NCBI RefSeq assembly: GCF_016107655.1
Contig: NZ_JABASX010000001.1
Location: 496,001-560,000 of the forward strand
Length of the DNA: 64,000 nt
Direction of reading: 5' to 3'
Source of the DNA: Brevibacterium antiquum
Lineage (GTDB): Bacteria > Actinomycetota > Actinomycetes > Actinomycetales > Brevibacteriaceae
The notes beneath the pieces were generated by a model. That model saw only the letters and a list, made by a program, of their open reading frames with translations, was not told the DNA's origin and ran no database searches. Shown piece by piece: positions 24,108 to 34,647 of the stretch. Made by a program: the position numbers and the translations under genes. How positions within the stretch are numbered: the first letter of the stretch is position 1; each line of letters begins with the position of its first letter.

Positions 24108-25436
24108 TCAGGCGCGCCGACTCAGCATGTCTTCCCACAGCTGGGTGAATTCGGGCAGTGTCTTCGCCACAGTGTCGGCGTTCTCGATGACCAGTCCATC
24201 GACGTGCAGACCGAGAATGGCTCCGGCCATGACCATCCGGTGATCGTTGTACGTATGCCACGTTCCGCGGCGCGGGGCCGAACCGGTGATCGTCAGAGAC
24301 GTCGGCTGTTCGTCGACGTCGACGCCGATGGCACCGAGCTCGCGGCGCAGGGCCGAGAGCCGATCGGTCTCATGCCCTCGGAGATGACCGATCCCCGCCA
24401 GCTTGGACGTGCCGTCGGCCAGTGCCGCCAGGGCAGCTACGACGGGCGTGAGTTCACCGATGGCAGAGAGATCGAGGTCGACTGCTCGCAGGACTTCGGG
24501 CCCTTGGACCCGCAGACCGTTGCGGTCCAGGGTCACAGTACCGCCGAAGGCTTCGGCAATAGCTCGGAATCCGTCTCCGGCCTGTGTCGTATGAGCCGGC
24601 CAGTCGAGAACCGTGACGTCGCCGTTGGTGGCCAGTGCCGCGGCGACGAAGGCCGCTGCGTTCGACAGATCCGGTTCGACGTGGACGTCGAGCCCGCGCG
24701 GCAGGCCAGGCTCGACGATCCATCGTTCGGGTTCGGGCTCTGTGACGTCGACCCCCGCATCGGCGAGGACTTCGATGGTCATATCGACGTGGGCCCGGCT
24801 GGGCACAGAATCGCCGCGATTGACGAGCTCGATTCCCAGGGGCAGCGCAGGGGCGGTCAGGAGCATCCCCGACACGAATTGGCTGGAGGCGCTGGCGTCG
24901 ATCTCAAGGTGCCCACCACGAAGGTGGGATTGTGCGTGGATCGTCATCGGCAGCAGATTGTTCTCTGCAGTGATGGAGGCGCCGAGGCGGGTCAGAGCGT
25001 CGATGATGACTGACATCGGCCTGACCCTGGCCTGCTCGTCACCATCGAGGACGATCTCACGTCCGGTGGCGGCGGCGAGCGGAGGAACGAAGCGCATCAC
25101 GGTTCCGGCCAGACCGCAGTCGATGGTGATCGGAGGACCTTCGCGGTGTGCGGAGAAGTCAATGGGGGTGATGTGCAGACAGTCGTCGACTTCGTCGATG
25201 TCGGCCCCGAGCGCTCTCAGCGCCTCGACCATGAGCACCGTGTCACGGCTGCGCAGCCATCCGCGCACGATTGACCCGGATTCGGCCAGAGCCGCGAGGA
25301 TGAGATAGCGGTTGGTCAGGGACTTCGAACCGGGAACGCTGACATTCGCGGTGACGCCGCCACCGGCGGTCGGGGCCAGCCAGTCGCCGGTGGCGGGTGC
25401 AGTGAGATCGGGTGTGTCAGTCAACGCCAAGCGCAC
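24108..25436 (-). CDS. aroA: 3-phosphoshikimate 1-carboxyvinyltransferase (EPSP synthase)
   Basis: A 442-residue EPSP synthase, the sixth step of the shikimate pathway. PGSKSLTNRYLILAALA is the substrate-binding N-terminus; DCGLAGTVMRF corresponds to the GNAGTAMR loop, with Leu in place of Asn; RPMSVIIDAL, SSQFVSGML and DHRMVMAGAI follow. The start is a GTG at 25436, which overlaps the end of doxX by 20 bases, so coupling to doxX is likely; a weaker downstream start cannot be excluded. Confidence 0.92.
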   Translation of the reverse strand: MRLALTDTPDLTAPATGDWLAPTAGGGVTANVSVPGSKSLTNRYLILAALAESGSIVRGWLRSRDTVLMVEALRALGADIDEVDDCLHITPIDFSAHREGPPITIDCGLAGTVMRFVPPLAAATGREIVLDGDEQARVRPMSVIIDALTRLGASITAENNLLPMTIHAQSHLRGGHLEIDASASSQFVSGMLLTAPALPLGIELVNRGDSVPSRAHVDMTIEVLADAGVDVTEPEPERWIVEPGLPRGLDVHVEPDLSNAAAFVAAALATNGDVTVLDWPAHTTQAGDGFRAIAEAFGGTVTLDRNGLRVQGPEVLRAVDLDLSAIGELTPVVAALAALADGTSKLAGIGHLRGHETDRLSALRRELGAIGVDVDEQPTSLTITGSAPRRGTWHTYNDHRMVMAGAILGLHVDGLVIENADTVAKTLPEFTQLWEDMLSRRA

Positions 25437-25914
25437 TCATTGCCTGTTTCGAGGTGTCTTCGACCGAGGACCAGAGATCTTCGGCGGCATGCTGTGTGCG
25501 CCACCAGAGTCCTGGCTTGCCCGCTGTGTCGACACTGGCCAGCAGTGCGCCGCCGAGCATCGAGGTGCGGATCAGGGTGCGCTCTGTGCGCGCCCGTTTG
25601 TCTTCCTTCGACGTCGTCTTATCCGCAGCGATACGCTCACCGACGGTGTCGAGGAGGTAAGTGCCGACGAGGATCGTGGCGCTGACGCGGGGGAATCTGC
25701 CGATAGCCAGCAACGATCCCGCAGCGACCTGAGCCGCTCCTGTGGCGCGTGCCAAGGTAGGTGCGTCGATGGGCACGTCGATCTGTTTGCGTGCCAAATT
25801 CAGCAGCGGACCGATCGATGCGGCTGCCGCTTCTGGTCGGCGCAGACGGTCGACCCCGTTGCTGATGTAGCCGGCGGCCAGCATGGGCCGTGCGAGGAAT
25901 CTGATTGGAGACAC
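25417..25914 (-). CDS. DoxX family membrane protein
   Basis: A 165-residue DoxX-type protein with about four hydrophobic segments, starting FLARPMLAAGYISNGVDRL, a typical DoxX first helix. No catalytic motif. The GTG at 25914 has AGGAAGG about 6 bases upstream. It heads the leftward aroA operon and is divergent from sigH; in mycobacteria DoxX proteins have been linked to oxidative-stress membrane complexes, which would suit the neighbourhood. Confidence 0.8.
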   Translation of the reverse strand: MSPIRFLARPMLAAGYISNGVDRLRRPEAAAASIGPLLNLARKQIDVPIDAPTLARATGAAQVAAGSLLAIGRFPRVSATILVGTYLLDTVGERIAADKTTSKEDKRARTERTLIRTSMLGGALLASVDTAGKPGLWWRTQHAAEDLWSSVEDTSKQAMSALGVD

Positions 25915-25966
25915 TATGGTCCTTCCTACGTGTCGGGCATCTCACTGGCAAGCATAACGGTTGTCC

Positions 25967-25994
25967 GGGAATAGTGGGGGCTCGCCCCGGTGTT
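25967..25994 (+). promoter_or_regulatory. SigH/SigR-type autoregulatory promoter
   Basis: GGGAAT (25967-25972) and GTT (25992-25994) are separated by 19 bases, matching the GGGAAT-N18/19-GTT pattern recognised by SigR/SigH-group ECF factors. It lies about 70 bases before the start codon, so the sigma factor gene probably drives its own transcription under thiol stress. Confidence 0.7.
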
Positions 25995-26062
25995 GAATGA
26001 GGGAACACGCACTGGTGAGGCGATCCTGCCGGTGCCGAGTCGAAAGGCAGAAGGAGAAGTCT

Positions 26063-26719
26063 GTGAACGCCACTGCCGTCCTAGAGAGAACGGGCGTACC
26101 ATTGACTACGATGACCGAATCAGTCAAAGAAGTCCCCGAGACCAAGGCCGAGCGTTCGGCCCGTTTCGAGCGTGACGCTCTGGAATATCTCAATCAGCTC
26201 TACGCAGCTGCGCTGCGGATGACCCGAAACCCTGCCGATGCCGAGGATCTCGTCCAAGAGGCCTACGCGAAGGCCTATGCGGCGTTCCACCAATACAAGC
26301 CGGGAACCAACCTCAAGGCATGGCTGTACCGGATTCTGACGAACACGTTCATCAACAACTACCGGAAGAAGCAGCGCCAGCCACTCGAACACGGCAGTGA
26401 GGACATCGAGGACTGGCAGATCGCCCAGGCCGCGAGCCATTCCTCCTCCGGGGGCCGCTCGGCGGAGCTCGAAGCACTCGACCATCTGCCCGACTCCGAC
26501 GTCAAAGACGCGTTGTCGGAGCTTCCGGAGGATTTCCGCATGGTCGTTTACTACGCCGACGTCGAAGGTCTGCCGTACAAGGAGATCGCTGAGATCATGG
26601 ATACGCCGATCGGCACCGTGATGTCGCGCTTGCACCGGGGGCGCCGTCAGCTGCGTGACAGGTTGGCCGATTACGCTGCGGATCGCGGCTTCTCCAAACC
26701 TGCGGGAGGTGCGAAATGA
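26063..26719 (+). CDS. sigH: ECF sigma factor of the SigH/SigR group
   Basis: A 218-residue ECF sigma factor. Region 2 is [20 protein letters not shown] with VQEAYAKAY, then [20 protein letters not shown]; region 4 ends [20 protein letters not shown]. This group drives thioredoxin and protease genes during thiol-oxidative and heat stress. The GTG at 26063 has AAGGAG 6 bases upstream; an ATG at 26111 could give a shorter form, and the frame is open back to 25997. Streptomyces SigR also makes a longer unstable form from its stress promoter, so the choice of start may matter. The anti-sigma gene overlaps the stop by ATGA. Confidence 0.9.
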   Translation: MNATAVLERTGVPLTTMTESVKEVPETKAERSARFERDALEYLNQLYAAALRMTRNPADAEDLVQEAYAKAYAAFHQYKPGTNLKAWLYRILTNTFINNYRKKQRQPLEHGSEDIEDWQIAQAASHSSSGGRSAELEALDHLPDSDVKDALSELPEDFRMVVYYADVEGLPYKEIAEIMDTPIGTVMSRLHRGRRQLRDRLADYAADRGFSKPAGGAK

Positions 26720-26988
26720 GCGATGAATGCTGTGAGAGTGTGCGTGCGGAGTCTCTGACGCGCATCTACCATTATCTTGACGGAGAGCTGACGACGACGG
26801 AGATCCGTGAGATCTCTGTCCACCTCGAACAATGTCCGTCATGTCACGACGAGTATGAGATCGAGGCACTGCTCAAGGAGCTGGTGCGCAGGTCCTGCAG
26901 CCGGGAAGAGGCACCGATGGGGCTGCGTGAGAAGATTCGTCAGCGCATCGCCACTGAACAGTCCGTCTGGCCCGGAGCCGGAACGTAG
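26716..26988 (+). CDS. rsrA: zinc-binding anti-sigma factor RsrA/RshA
   Basis: A 90-residue redox-sensing anti-sigma factor. The ZAS motif H-x3-C-x2-C is at H36, C40 and C43 (HLEQCPSC), with C5 or C6 near the N-terminus as the further ligand. Oxidation of such cysteines to a disulfide releases zinc and the sigma factor. The ATGA overlap with sigH would keep the two proteins in step. A strong hairpin follows. Confidence 0.9.
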   Translation: MSDECCESVRAESLTRIYHYLDGELTTTEIREISVHLEQCPSCHDEYEIEALLKELVRRSCSREEAPMGLREKIRQRIATEQSVWPGAGT

Positions 26989-27007
26989 TCGCCTGTTACA
27001 GGCAAAT

Positions 27008-27047
27008 GAAGAGGGCGGGGAGAATATCCATTCTCCCCGCCCTCTTC
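27008..27047. terminator. bidirectional terminator between rsrA and the bL37 gene
   Basis: GAAGAGGGCGGGGAGAA and TTCTCCCCGCCCTCTTC form a perfect 17-bp stem with a 6-base loop. It sits between two converging genes, 20 bases after the rsrA stop and 25 bases from the bL37 stop. Confidence 0.85.
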
Positions 27048-27072
27048 ACGTATCCTCGTCGATTCGAACGAA

Positions 27073-27147
27073 TCAGCCGAGGGGACGCTTGCCATGGTTC
27101 GCCTTGTTACGGCGGCGGTCGTGACGCTTACGGCTACGCTTGCTCAT
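27073..27147 (-). CDS. small ribosomal protein bL37 (24 residues)
   Basis: A 24-residue, very basic peptide starting MSKRSRKRHDRRR and ending NKANHGKRPLG. It matches my recollection of mycobacterial bL37, a 24-residue large-subunit protein first seen in ribosome structures (KANHGKRP is shared). AAGGAGTG precedes the ATG at about 7 bases. It is below usual length cut-offs. It converges on the sigH-rsrA pair across a strong terminator. Confidence 0.85.
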   Translation of the reverse strand: MSKRSRKRHDRRRNKANHGKRPLG

Positions 27148-27249
27148 GATTTCACTCCTTCGCTAGATTCTTCATTCTTTCATGACCACTGTGCCCGGGC
27201 AAAGTGTCACTCGGGTCCCAGAGACCAGACTCGTGCGGCTGTGTGAAGG

Positions 27250-27864
27250 TCAGGAATCGCCCATGGCATCTTGGACACCGAGCCACGGGAACCACCCCCG
27301 GTGCAGAACCAGCCAGGCCAACAGACCGTAGCCTTCCTGTCCGGGAAGGTGGTCACGCGAGGATGCGATCTCGCGCTGCCACACAGGATGACCGAGCAGT
27401 GGCGTGAATGTATCGACATAGGCAATGCCGCGTCGTTTTGCGACATCGGAGAAACTCGTATTGAGCTCAGCGATTCCACGATTGCGTTCGGAGCTGTACT
27501 CAGGGGGAGGCCCGATGACGAACGCCGAAACCTTCCGTGCCAGTGCCTCGTCGAGAACATTGGCCACATCGAGACGGGCGCGTGCGACGGAACGACCCGA
27601 ATCGAGATCGCCCGAACCCAAAGCCAGAACCAGCCGATTGTCACCGTCCGAGGTGAACCTCAGGGACGCCTCGGCGATGGTGCGAGAATGCAGACCTGAT
27701 GAGTCCTCGTGTGGCACAGCCAAAGGGAAGACCCTGAGATCGGGCAGGCTGGGCAACGTCCTGGCAGTGACGCGTCCAACCCACCCGAGACCACGACCAT
27801 CGCCGTGACCGGCGACCAGGGGGCCACCGATCACAGCAACAGTCGTCGGAGTCACGGTGCTCAC
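27250..27864 (-). CDS. SGNH/GDSL hydrolase-like protein
   Basis: A 204-residue protein with an SGNH-like layout: a first block VAVIGGPLVAGHGDGRGLGW, a third-block-like LALGSGDLDSG, and a final DHLPGQEGYGLLA with the Asp and His of the DxxH block. In block I the nucleophile region GDS reads GGP, so the serine is missing and hydrolase activity is doubtful. The GTG start overlaps the kgd stop (GTGA), so it is cotranslated with kgd. The function is unknown. Confidence 0.68.
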   Translation of the reverse strand: MSTVTPTTVAVIGGPLVAGHGDGRGLGWVGRVTARTLPSLPDLRVFPLAVPHEDSSGLHSRTIAEASLRFTSDGDNRLVLALGSGDLDSGRSVARARLDVANVLDEALARKVSAFVIGPPPEYSSERNRGIAELNTSFSDVAKRRGIAYVDTFTPLLGHPVWQREIASSRDHLPGQEGYGLLAWLVLHRGWFPWLGVQDAMGDS

Positions 27865-30800
27865 CGGCGGAAGATCCTGTCGATGACTTCCTGCTGCTGG
27901 ACTTCGTGGACATGCTTGAGTCCGGTGGCAGTCGCAGCGGAGGCGGGACGTGAGATCACGGTGATCTCACGGTCACCCAGCAGCTGTGGCATGTTCAGCG
28001 CCATGAACGGCCAGGCTCCCTGGTTCTCAGGCTCCTCCTGTGCCCAGACCAGCTGTGCGCTGTCAGGGTACCGGTCGACCAGAGCCGCGATGGAGTCCTC
28101 ATCGAGCGGGTAGAGCTGTTCGACGCGCACGAGTGCAGTCTTCGTGTCTTCACGCTTCTCCCGCTGAGCCAGCAGCTCCCAGTAGAGCTTGCCGGAGACC
28201 ATCACGACACGGTCGACCTTCTCTGGATCGACGACGGCATCGTCGATGACGGCCTCGAACGTTCCCGAGGTGAAGTCCTCGGGAGAGTTGGCCGCGGCCT
28301 TGAGCCGCAGCATCGACTTCGGTGTGAAGACGATGAGCGGACGCTTGTTCGTCGTCATCGCGTGGCGACGCAGCAGGTGGAAGTACGACGCACCGCTCGA
28401 TGGCAGAGCCACCGTCATGTTCGACTCAGCACACAGCTGCAGGTAGCGCTCGATGCGAGCAGAGGAGTGGTCCGGTCCCTGTCCCTCGTATCCGTGGGGC
28501 AGGAGCATGACGACGCCTGAGTTCTGCTGCCACTTCTGCTCCGAGGACGAGATGAACTCGTCGATGACGGATTGGGCACCCTGCGCGAAGTCACCGAACT
28601 GTGCTTCCCAGGCGACCAGGGCATCCTTGCGCTCGACCGAATAGCCGTATTCGAAGCCGACTGCCGCATACTCGCTCAACAGCGAATCGTAGACCCAGAA
28701 CCGGGCCTGTTCGTCGCTGAGGTTCTGCAGCGGCGTCCACTCGTTGCCGTTGACGGCGTCGATGAGAACCGAATGGCGCTGCACGAATGTGCCGCGACGC
28801 GAGTCCTGGCCGGCGAGGCGAACAGGAATTCCGTCCATGAGCAGCGAGCCGAAGGCCAGCAGCTCGGCGAAGCCCCAGTCGATGCCGCCGGACAGCGACA
28901 TCTCCTTGCGTTTCTCAAGGAGGGCACGCAGCTTCTTGTGGATGGTGAAGTTCTCCGGAACAGCGGCGAAGGTCTCGCCGATGTGGTGCAGAGTCTCCGT
29001 GCTGATCGCGGTCTCAGCATTGTTGAATGCTTCGATGTCGCTGGGCACGTGCGGTGCATTGAAGGCATCACCGTCATAGGGGCCGGTCTCGGCTTCCTTG
29101 GTCTCGGCGAACGCCGATTCCAGCTTCGACTGGTAGTCCTTGAGCGCTTCGCTGGCCTCCTCATCGGTGATGCACTTTCTGCCGACAAGCGATTCGGTGT
29201 AGAGCTTGCGCACCGAACCCTTCTTCTCGATGAGGGAGTACATCAGCGGCTGCGTCATCGATGGATCGTCGCCCTCGTTGTGTCCGCGGCGGCGGTAGCA
29301 GACGAGGTCGATGATGACGTCGCGGTTGAATTCCTGACGGTATTCGAACGCGAGTCGTGCTGCTCTGACGACGGCTTCGGGGTCATCCCCGTTGACGTGG
29401 AAGATCGGCGCGTTGATCGACTTCGCAACGTCGGTGCAGTAGAAGGACGAGCGGGCCGAGGCCGGAGGGGTGGTGAAGCCCACTTGGTTGTTGATGATGA
29501 TGTGGATCGTGCCACCGGTCCGGTAGCCGCGCAGCTCCGAGAGGTTGAGGGTCTCGGTCACGACACCCTGACCTGCGAACGCCGCGTCGCCGTGAACGAG
29601 GACGGGAAGCACGGTGAAACCGGCTTCTCCCTGGTCGATGAAGTCCTGCTTGGCGCGCACGATGCCTTCGAGGATCGGATCGACGGTCTCGAGGTGGCTG
29701 GGATTGGCCGCGACGTAGACATCGGTCGAATTGCCCGCAGGTGACGTGAAGGAACCCTCGGTGCCCAAGTGGTACTTGACGTCGCCGGAGCCCTGAACGC
29801 TGTCGGGAGACATCGTTCCGTCGAACTCACGGAACATCTGCGCATAAGACTTGCCGGCGATGTTCGTGAGCACGTTGAGACGTCCACGGTGGGCCATGCC
29901 GATGGCGACCTGTTCCATACCGGTGTCTGCCGACTGGTTGAGGACTTCGTCGAGGAGGACGATGGCTGATTCGCCGCCCTCGAGGCTGAAGCGCTTCTGT
30001 CCGATGTACTTCGTCTGCAGGAAGGTCTCGAAGGCTTCGGCCGCGTTGAGGCGACCGAGGATGTGTCCCTGCTCTGAACGAGTCAGCTCCTGATGAGGAA
30101 CCTCGATCTTGGCCTGGAACCAACGGCGCTGCAGCGGATCGGCGATGTGCATGTATTCGAAGCCGATGGTCCGGCAGTAGCTCTCGCGCAGGAGGCCGAG
30201 GATGTTGCGGAAGGGCATCATCGGCTTGGCCCCGAAGCCGCCGGTGGGGAACTCGCGTTCGAGATCCCACAGGGTCAGACCGTGCTGGTTGATGTCGAGG
30301 TCCGGGTGCGAACGCTGACGGTACACGAGCGGATCGATGTTCGCCATGAGGTGTCCGCGGGTGCGGTAGGCGTCGATGAGTTCGATGACGCGGGCGGTCT
30401 TGTTGACATCGTCCTGATCTTCGGCCGAGACGTCAGGCACCCAGCGCACAGGCTCATAGGGCAGACGCAGCGACTCGAAGACATCGTCGTAGAAGCCGTC
30501 CTCGCCGAGGAGGTAGCTGTGGACGAGCTTGAGGAACTCGCCGGACCCTGCACCTTGGATCACGCGGTGATCGTAGGTGGAAGTCAGTGTCAGGACCTTG
30601 GATACGGCCAGCTTGTTGATCGTGTGCTGGCTGGCACCCTGGAACTCCGCCGGGTAGTCGAGTGCACCGACGCCGATGATGCATCCCTGCCCCTTGGTCA
30701 GACGAGGCACGGAGTGTACGGTTCCGATTCCGCCGGGGTTGGTCAGTGAGACCGATGTGCCCGCGAAGTCGTCAGCTGTGAGCTTTCCCTGCCGAGCCTT

Positions 30801-31628
30801 GTCGACGAGACCGTCGTAGGCATCGACGAACTGGCGGAAGGTCAGAGTCTCAGCCTTCTTGACGTTCGGCACAAGAAGAGTGCGCGAACCGTCCTTCTTC
30901 GGCACATCGATCGCCAGTCCGAAGTTCACGTGTGCGGGAGAGACCATGACGGGCTTGCCGTCGCGGACATCGTAGGACACGTTCTGCGAGGGGAAGTTCT
31001 GCAGAGCTCGGATGACGGCGAAGCCGATGAGGTGGGTGAAGGAGACCTTTCCACCACGGGTCCGCTTGAGGTGCGAGTTGATGACGATTCGGTTATCGAT
31101 GAGTGCCTTTGCCGGCAGCGCCCGCACGGACGTGGCCGTGGGAACTTCGATCGAATCGTCCATATTCTTGGCGATCAGCTTCGCCGGACCGCGCAACGGG
31201 GTCACGGTCTCTTCGGGAGTCGGCTTCGGCTCGGTGTCCTTCACGACGACCTTGGGCACGGACTTGGTCTCGGCCTTCAGAGTCTCGGTCTGTGCCGATG
31301 ACGGGGAGATTCCGCGGGGACTGTCATCCGCAACAGAGTCTGCGCCCGAGGTGTCTTTGGCGGACTTGTCGGCAGGCTTCGCAGGAGCCTTCGATGCTGA
31401 TTTCACGTTGGACTTCGCGGCCGGCTTGGTACCGGTCTTTGCGGCGGGTTTGGAGTCTGCAGTCTTCGCTGCTGCTCCATCCCCGTTCTTTTCGTACTTG
31501 TCGAAGAACGGCCACCATGACTGGTCGACGGAGTTCTTATCGGACTTGTACTGTTCATACAATTCCTCGACCAACCACTCATTCGACCCGAAGTCGTCGA
31601 CGGTGCGGTTCGGAGTATTGACGGACAC
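27861..31628 (-). CDS. kgd: 2-oxoglutarate dehydrogenase E1/E2-fused subunit (Kgd/OdhA)
   Basis: A 1255-residue actinobacterial-type enzyme of the TCA cycle. An N-terminal anchor (NEWLVEELYEQYKSD) and an Ala/Lys-rich linker (about 55-130) lead to an E2-like acyltransferase core with DHR at about 353-355, then the thiamine-diphosphate E1 part (GMAHRGRLNVLTN; GDAAFAGQGVV; INNQVGF). There is no lipoyl domain, as in Corynebacterium OdhA. Activity in this group is inhibited by an unphosphorylated FHA protein (GarA/OdhI). The start is GTG at 31628 with only a weak AGGAAG far upstream. The SGNH-like gene is coupled downstream. Confidence 0.95.
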   Translation of the reverse strand: MSVNTPNRTVDDFGSNEWLVEELYEQYKSDKNSVDQSWWPFFDKYEKNGDGAAAKTADSKPAAKTGTKPAAKSNVKSASKAPAKPADKSAKDTSGADSVADDSPRGISPSSAQTETLKAETKSVPKVVVKDTEPKPTPEETVTPLRGPAKLIAKNMDDSIEVPTATSVRALPAKALIDNRIVINSHLKRTRGGKVSFTHLIGFAVIRALQNFPSQNVSYDVRDGKPVMVSPAHVNFGLAIDVPKKDGSRTLLVPNVKKAETLTFRQFVDAYDGLVDKARQGKLTADDFAGTSVSLTNPGGIGTVHSVPRLTKGQGCIIGVGALDYPAEFQGASQHTINKLAVSKVLTLTSTYDHRVIQGAGSGEFLKLVHSYLLGEDGFYDDVFESLRLPYEPVRWVPDVSAEDQDDVNKTARVIELIDAYRTRGHLMANIDPLVYRQRSHPDLDINQHGLTLWDLEREFPTGGFGAKPMMPFRNILGLLRESYCRTIGFEYMHIADPLQRRWFQAKIEVPHQELTRSEQGHILGRLNAAEAFETFLQTKYIGQKRFSLEGGESAIVLLDEVLNQSADTGMEQVAIGMAHRGRLNVLTNIAGKSYAQMFREFDGTMSPDSVQGSGDVKYHLGTEGSFTSPAGNSTDVYVAANPSHLETVDPILEGIVRAKQDFIDQGEAGFTVLPVLVHGDAAFAGQGVVTETLNLSELRGYRTGGTIHIIINNQVGFTTPPASARSSFYCTDVAKSINAPIFHVNGDDPEAVVRAARLAFEYRQEFNRDVIIDLVCYRRRGHNEGDDPSMTQPLMYSLIEKKGSVRKLYTESLVGRKCITDEEASEALKDYQSKLESAFAETKEAETGPYDGDAFNAPHVPSDIEAFNNAETAISTETLHHIGETFAAVPENFTIHKKLRALLEKRKEMSLSGGIDWGFAELLAFGSLLMDGIPVRLAGQDSRRGTFVQRHSVLIDAVNGNEWTPLQNLSDEQARFWVYDSLLSEYAAVGFEYGYSVERKDALVAWEAQFGDFAQGAQSVIDEFISSSEQKWQQNSGVVMLLPHGYEGQGPDHSSARIERYLQLCAESNMTVALPSSGASYFHLLRRHAMTTNKRPLIVFTPKSMLRLKAAANSPEDFTSGTFEAVIDDAVVDPEKVDRVVMVSGKLYWELLAQREKREDTKTALVRVEQLYPLDEDSIAALVDRYPDSAQLVWAQEEPENQGAWPFMALNMPQLLGDREITVISRPASAATATGLKHVHEVQQQEVIDRIFRR

Positions 31629-31687
31629 GGCGTTGATCGCCTACTTCCTGATTCAAGAATTGCTGCTTAACGACATGACCAGCCTAA

Positions 31688-33190
<1,503 letters not shown>

Positions 33191-33196
33191 CTAGCC

Positions 33197-33319
33197 ATGC
33201 ACAGTGACAGTCCCTGCCGGCGGGAAGCCGGCGCCCCAGACGACGACCCTCACCCGCTGAGGCTCGATCGCATCACTTACCCTGATCTCCTGACCGCGAA
33301 CGGCGGGGATCGTCACTGA
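33197..33319 (+). CDS. 40-residue Pro/Asp-rich leader peptide before the CNNM operon
   Basis: A 40-codon ORF, MHSDSPCRREAGAPDDDPHP through to GGDRH, whose TGA overlaps the ATG of the CNNM gene by one base. Residues 14-20 (PDDDPHP) are the type of acidic/proline run that destabilises ribosomes at low Mg2+ in the MgtL leader of Salmonella. No Shine-Dalgarno precedes the ATG, but the extended -10 at the right distance suggests a leaderless mRNA. GCCGGC repeats (33216-33221 and 33227-33232) can form a hairpin inside it. It could be a chance ORF; the coupling, promoter and composition together argue for a regulatory leader. Confidence 0.55.
   Translation: MHSDSPCRREAGAPDDDPHPLRLDRITYPDLLTANGGDRH
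33284..33311 (+). promoter_or_regulatory. hairpin able to hide the CNNM ribosome-binding site
   Basis: GATCTCC (33284-33290) can pair with GGGGATC (33305-33311), which contains most of the purine-rich GGCGGGGA before the ATG at 33319. A ribosome finishing the 40-codon leader would open this stem and expose the site. Confidence 0.45.
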
Positions 33320-34647
33320 TGGAATGGCTCTACCTTGCCTTAGCCCTCATCCTCATCTGCGGCACCGGCGTCTTCGTCGCTGCCGAGTTCTCCCTTCTCA
33401 CGCTCGATCGTCACACCGCAGACAAAGCGGTGGAAGACGGCAAGTTCGGGGCCAAGACGCTCCGTCGTTCGATGACCCACCTGTCCACGCAGCTGTCTGC
33501 GGCCCAGGTGGGCATCACCATCACAACCCTGCTGACCGGTTATCTGATGGAACCGTCCCTGGGCAAACTCTTGGCTCCGGTCTTCGAATCCTTGGGCGCG
33601 AGTCCGGGTCTCGCGGCTCCGATCGCCCTGACGATCGCTCTCATCGCATCCACGTTCCTGTCGATGATCTTCGGCGAACTGGTGCCTAAGAATCTGGCGA
33701 TCGCAGTGCCGTTGGCAACCGGCCGCATTGCCGCGCCCATGCAGTATGCCTTCTCCCTCGTCTTCAAACCCGTGATCAGCGTGCTCAACGGCACCGCGAA
33801 CAAGATTCTTCTGTCCTTCGGCATCGAGCCTCAGGAAGAGGGCTCGGTCGGTCGGTCGCCCGAAGAGCTCACATCTCTGGTGCGTCACTCCGCTGAAGAG
33901 GGAGTGCTCGATGAGCAGACCGCCGACCTCCTCGAACGGACGCTGAGTTTCTCCGAGCGCACCGCAGAGGACGTGATGACACCTCGCACACGCATGTCAT
34001 CGGTGGTCAAGGATACGACCGCACGAGCGATCATCGAACAGGCCCGAGAGACAGGGTTCTCCCGATTCCCGGTGGCAGGCGAAGATAAGGATCATATCGT
34101 CGGAGTCGTCCATGTCAAACAGGCCTTTGCGGTTCCGCTGCCCAATCGTGACGATGCCTACGCCGGAGGACTGATGACCGAGGTGACAGAGATTCCTGAA
34201 ACGCTGCGGCTCGATCCGCTTCTCATGGAGCTTCGGGCCAAGGGCCTGCAGATGGCCGTCGTCGTCGACGAATTCGGAGGCACCGCAGGTGTCGTGACGC
34301 TCGAGGACGTCGTCGAAGAACTCGTCGGTGAGGTCGCCGATGAGCACGACCGGATGCGTGTGGCGGCACGGCCGGCTCGGGATGGCACATGGATCGTTCC
34401 GGGACAGCTTCGTCCCGACGAAGTTTCGTCGACGATCGGACTCGAGATACCGGAAGACTCCGATTACGAGACTCTGGCGGGCTTCGTCCTCAAAGAATTG
34501 GGGAGGATCCCAGAGCCAGGGGACCAGATCCGAACTGATGACGCGCTGATCCGTGTCGAGCGGATGCATGGTCGCCGGGTCGAGAGATTGCGCATTCTCC
34601 TTCGTGCGACAGACGCAGCCGGCTATGAACAGGGCGGTGAATTCTGA
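33319..34647 (+). CDS. CNNM/CorC (HlyC) family membrane protein 1, probable Mg2+/divalent cation transporter
   Basis: A 442-residue protein with an N-terminal DUF21/CNNM membrane domain (about 1-180; VAAEFSLLTLDRH, FGELVPKN), a CBS pair (about 200-335; VMTPRTRM, VVDEFGGTAGVVTLEDVVEE) and a C-terminal CorC/HlyC domain (about 345-430). Relatives in Bacillus and Staphylococcus export Mg2+, and CBS pairs of this type bind ATP-Mg. The ATG overlaps the leader ORF, and the stop overlaps the second CNNM gene, both as TGATG. The same guaB1-CNNM-CNNM order occurs in mycobacteria (Rv1843c-Rv1841c as I recall). Confidence 0.9.
   Translation: MEWLYLALALILICGTGVFVAAEFSLLTLDRHTADKAVEDGKFGAKTLRRSMTHLSTQLSAAQVGITITTLLTGYLMEPSLGKLLAPVFESLGASPGLAAPIALTIALIASTFLSMIFGELVPKNLAIAVPLATGRIAAPMQYAFSLVFKPVISVLNGTANKILLSFGIEPQEEGSVGRSPEELTSLVRHSAEEGVLDEQTADLLERTLSFSERTAEDVMTPRTRMSSVVKDTTARAIIEQARETGFSRFPVAGEDKDHIVGVVHVKQAFAVPLPNRDDAYAGGLMTEVTEIPETLRLDPLLMELRAKGLQMAVVVDEFGGTAGVVTLEDVVEELVGEVADEHDRMRVAARPARDGTWIVPGQLRPDEVSSTIGLEIPEDSDYETLAGFVLKELGRIPEPGDQIRTDDALIRVERMHGRRVERLRILLRATDAAGYEQGGEF

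Noticed and set aside
28572..29744. 390-codon open frame antisense to kgd
   Set aside because: Covered by the thiamine-diphosphate domain of Kgd; the translation has no known domain features.
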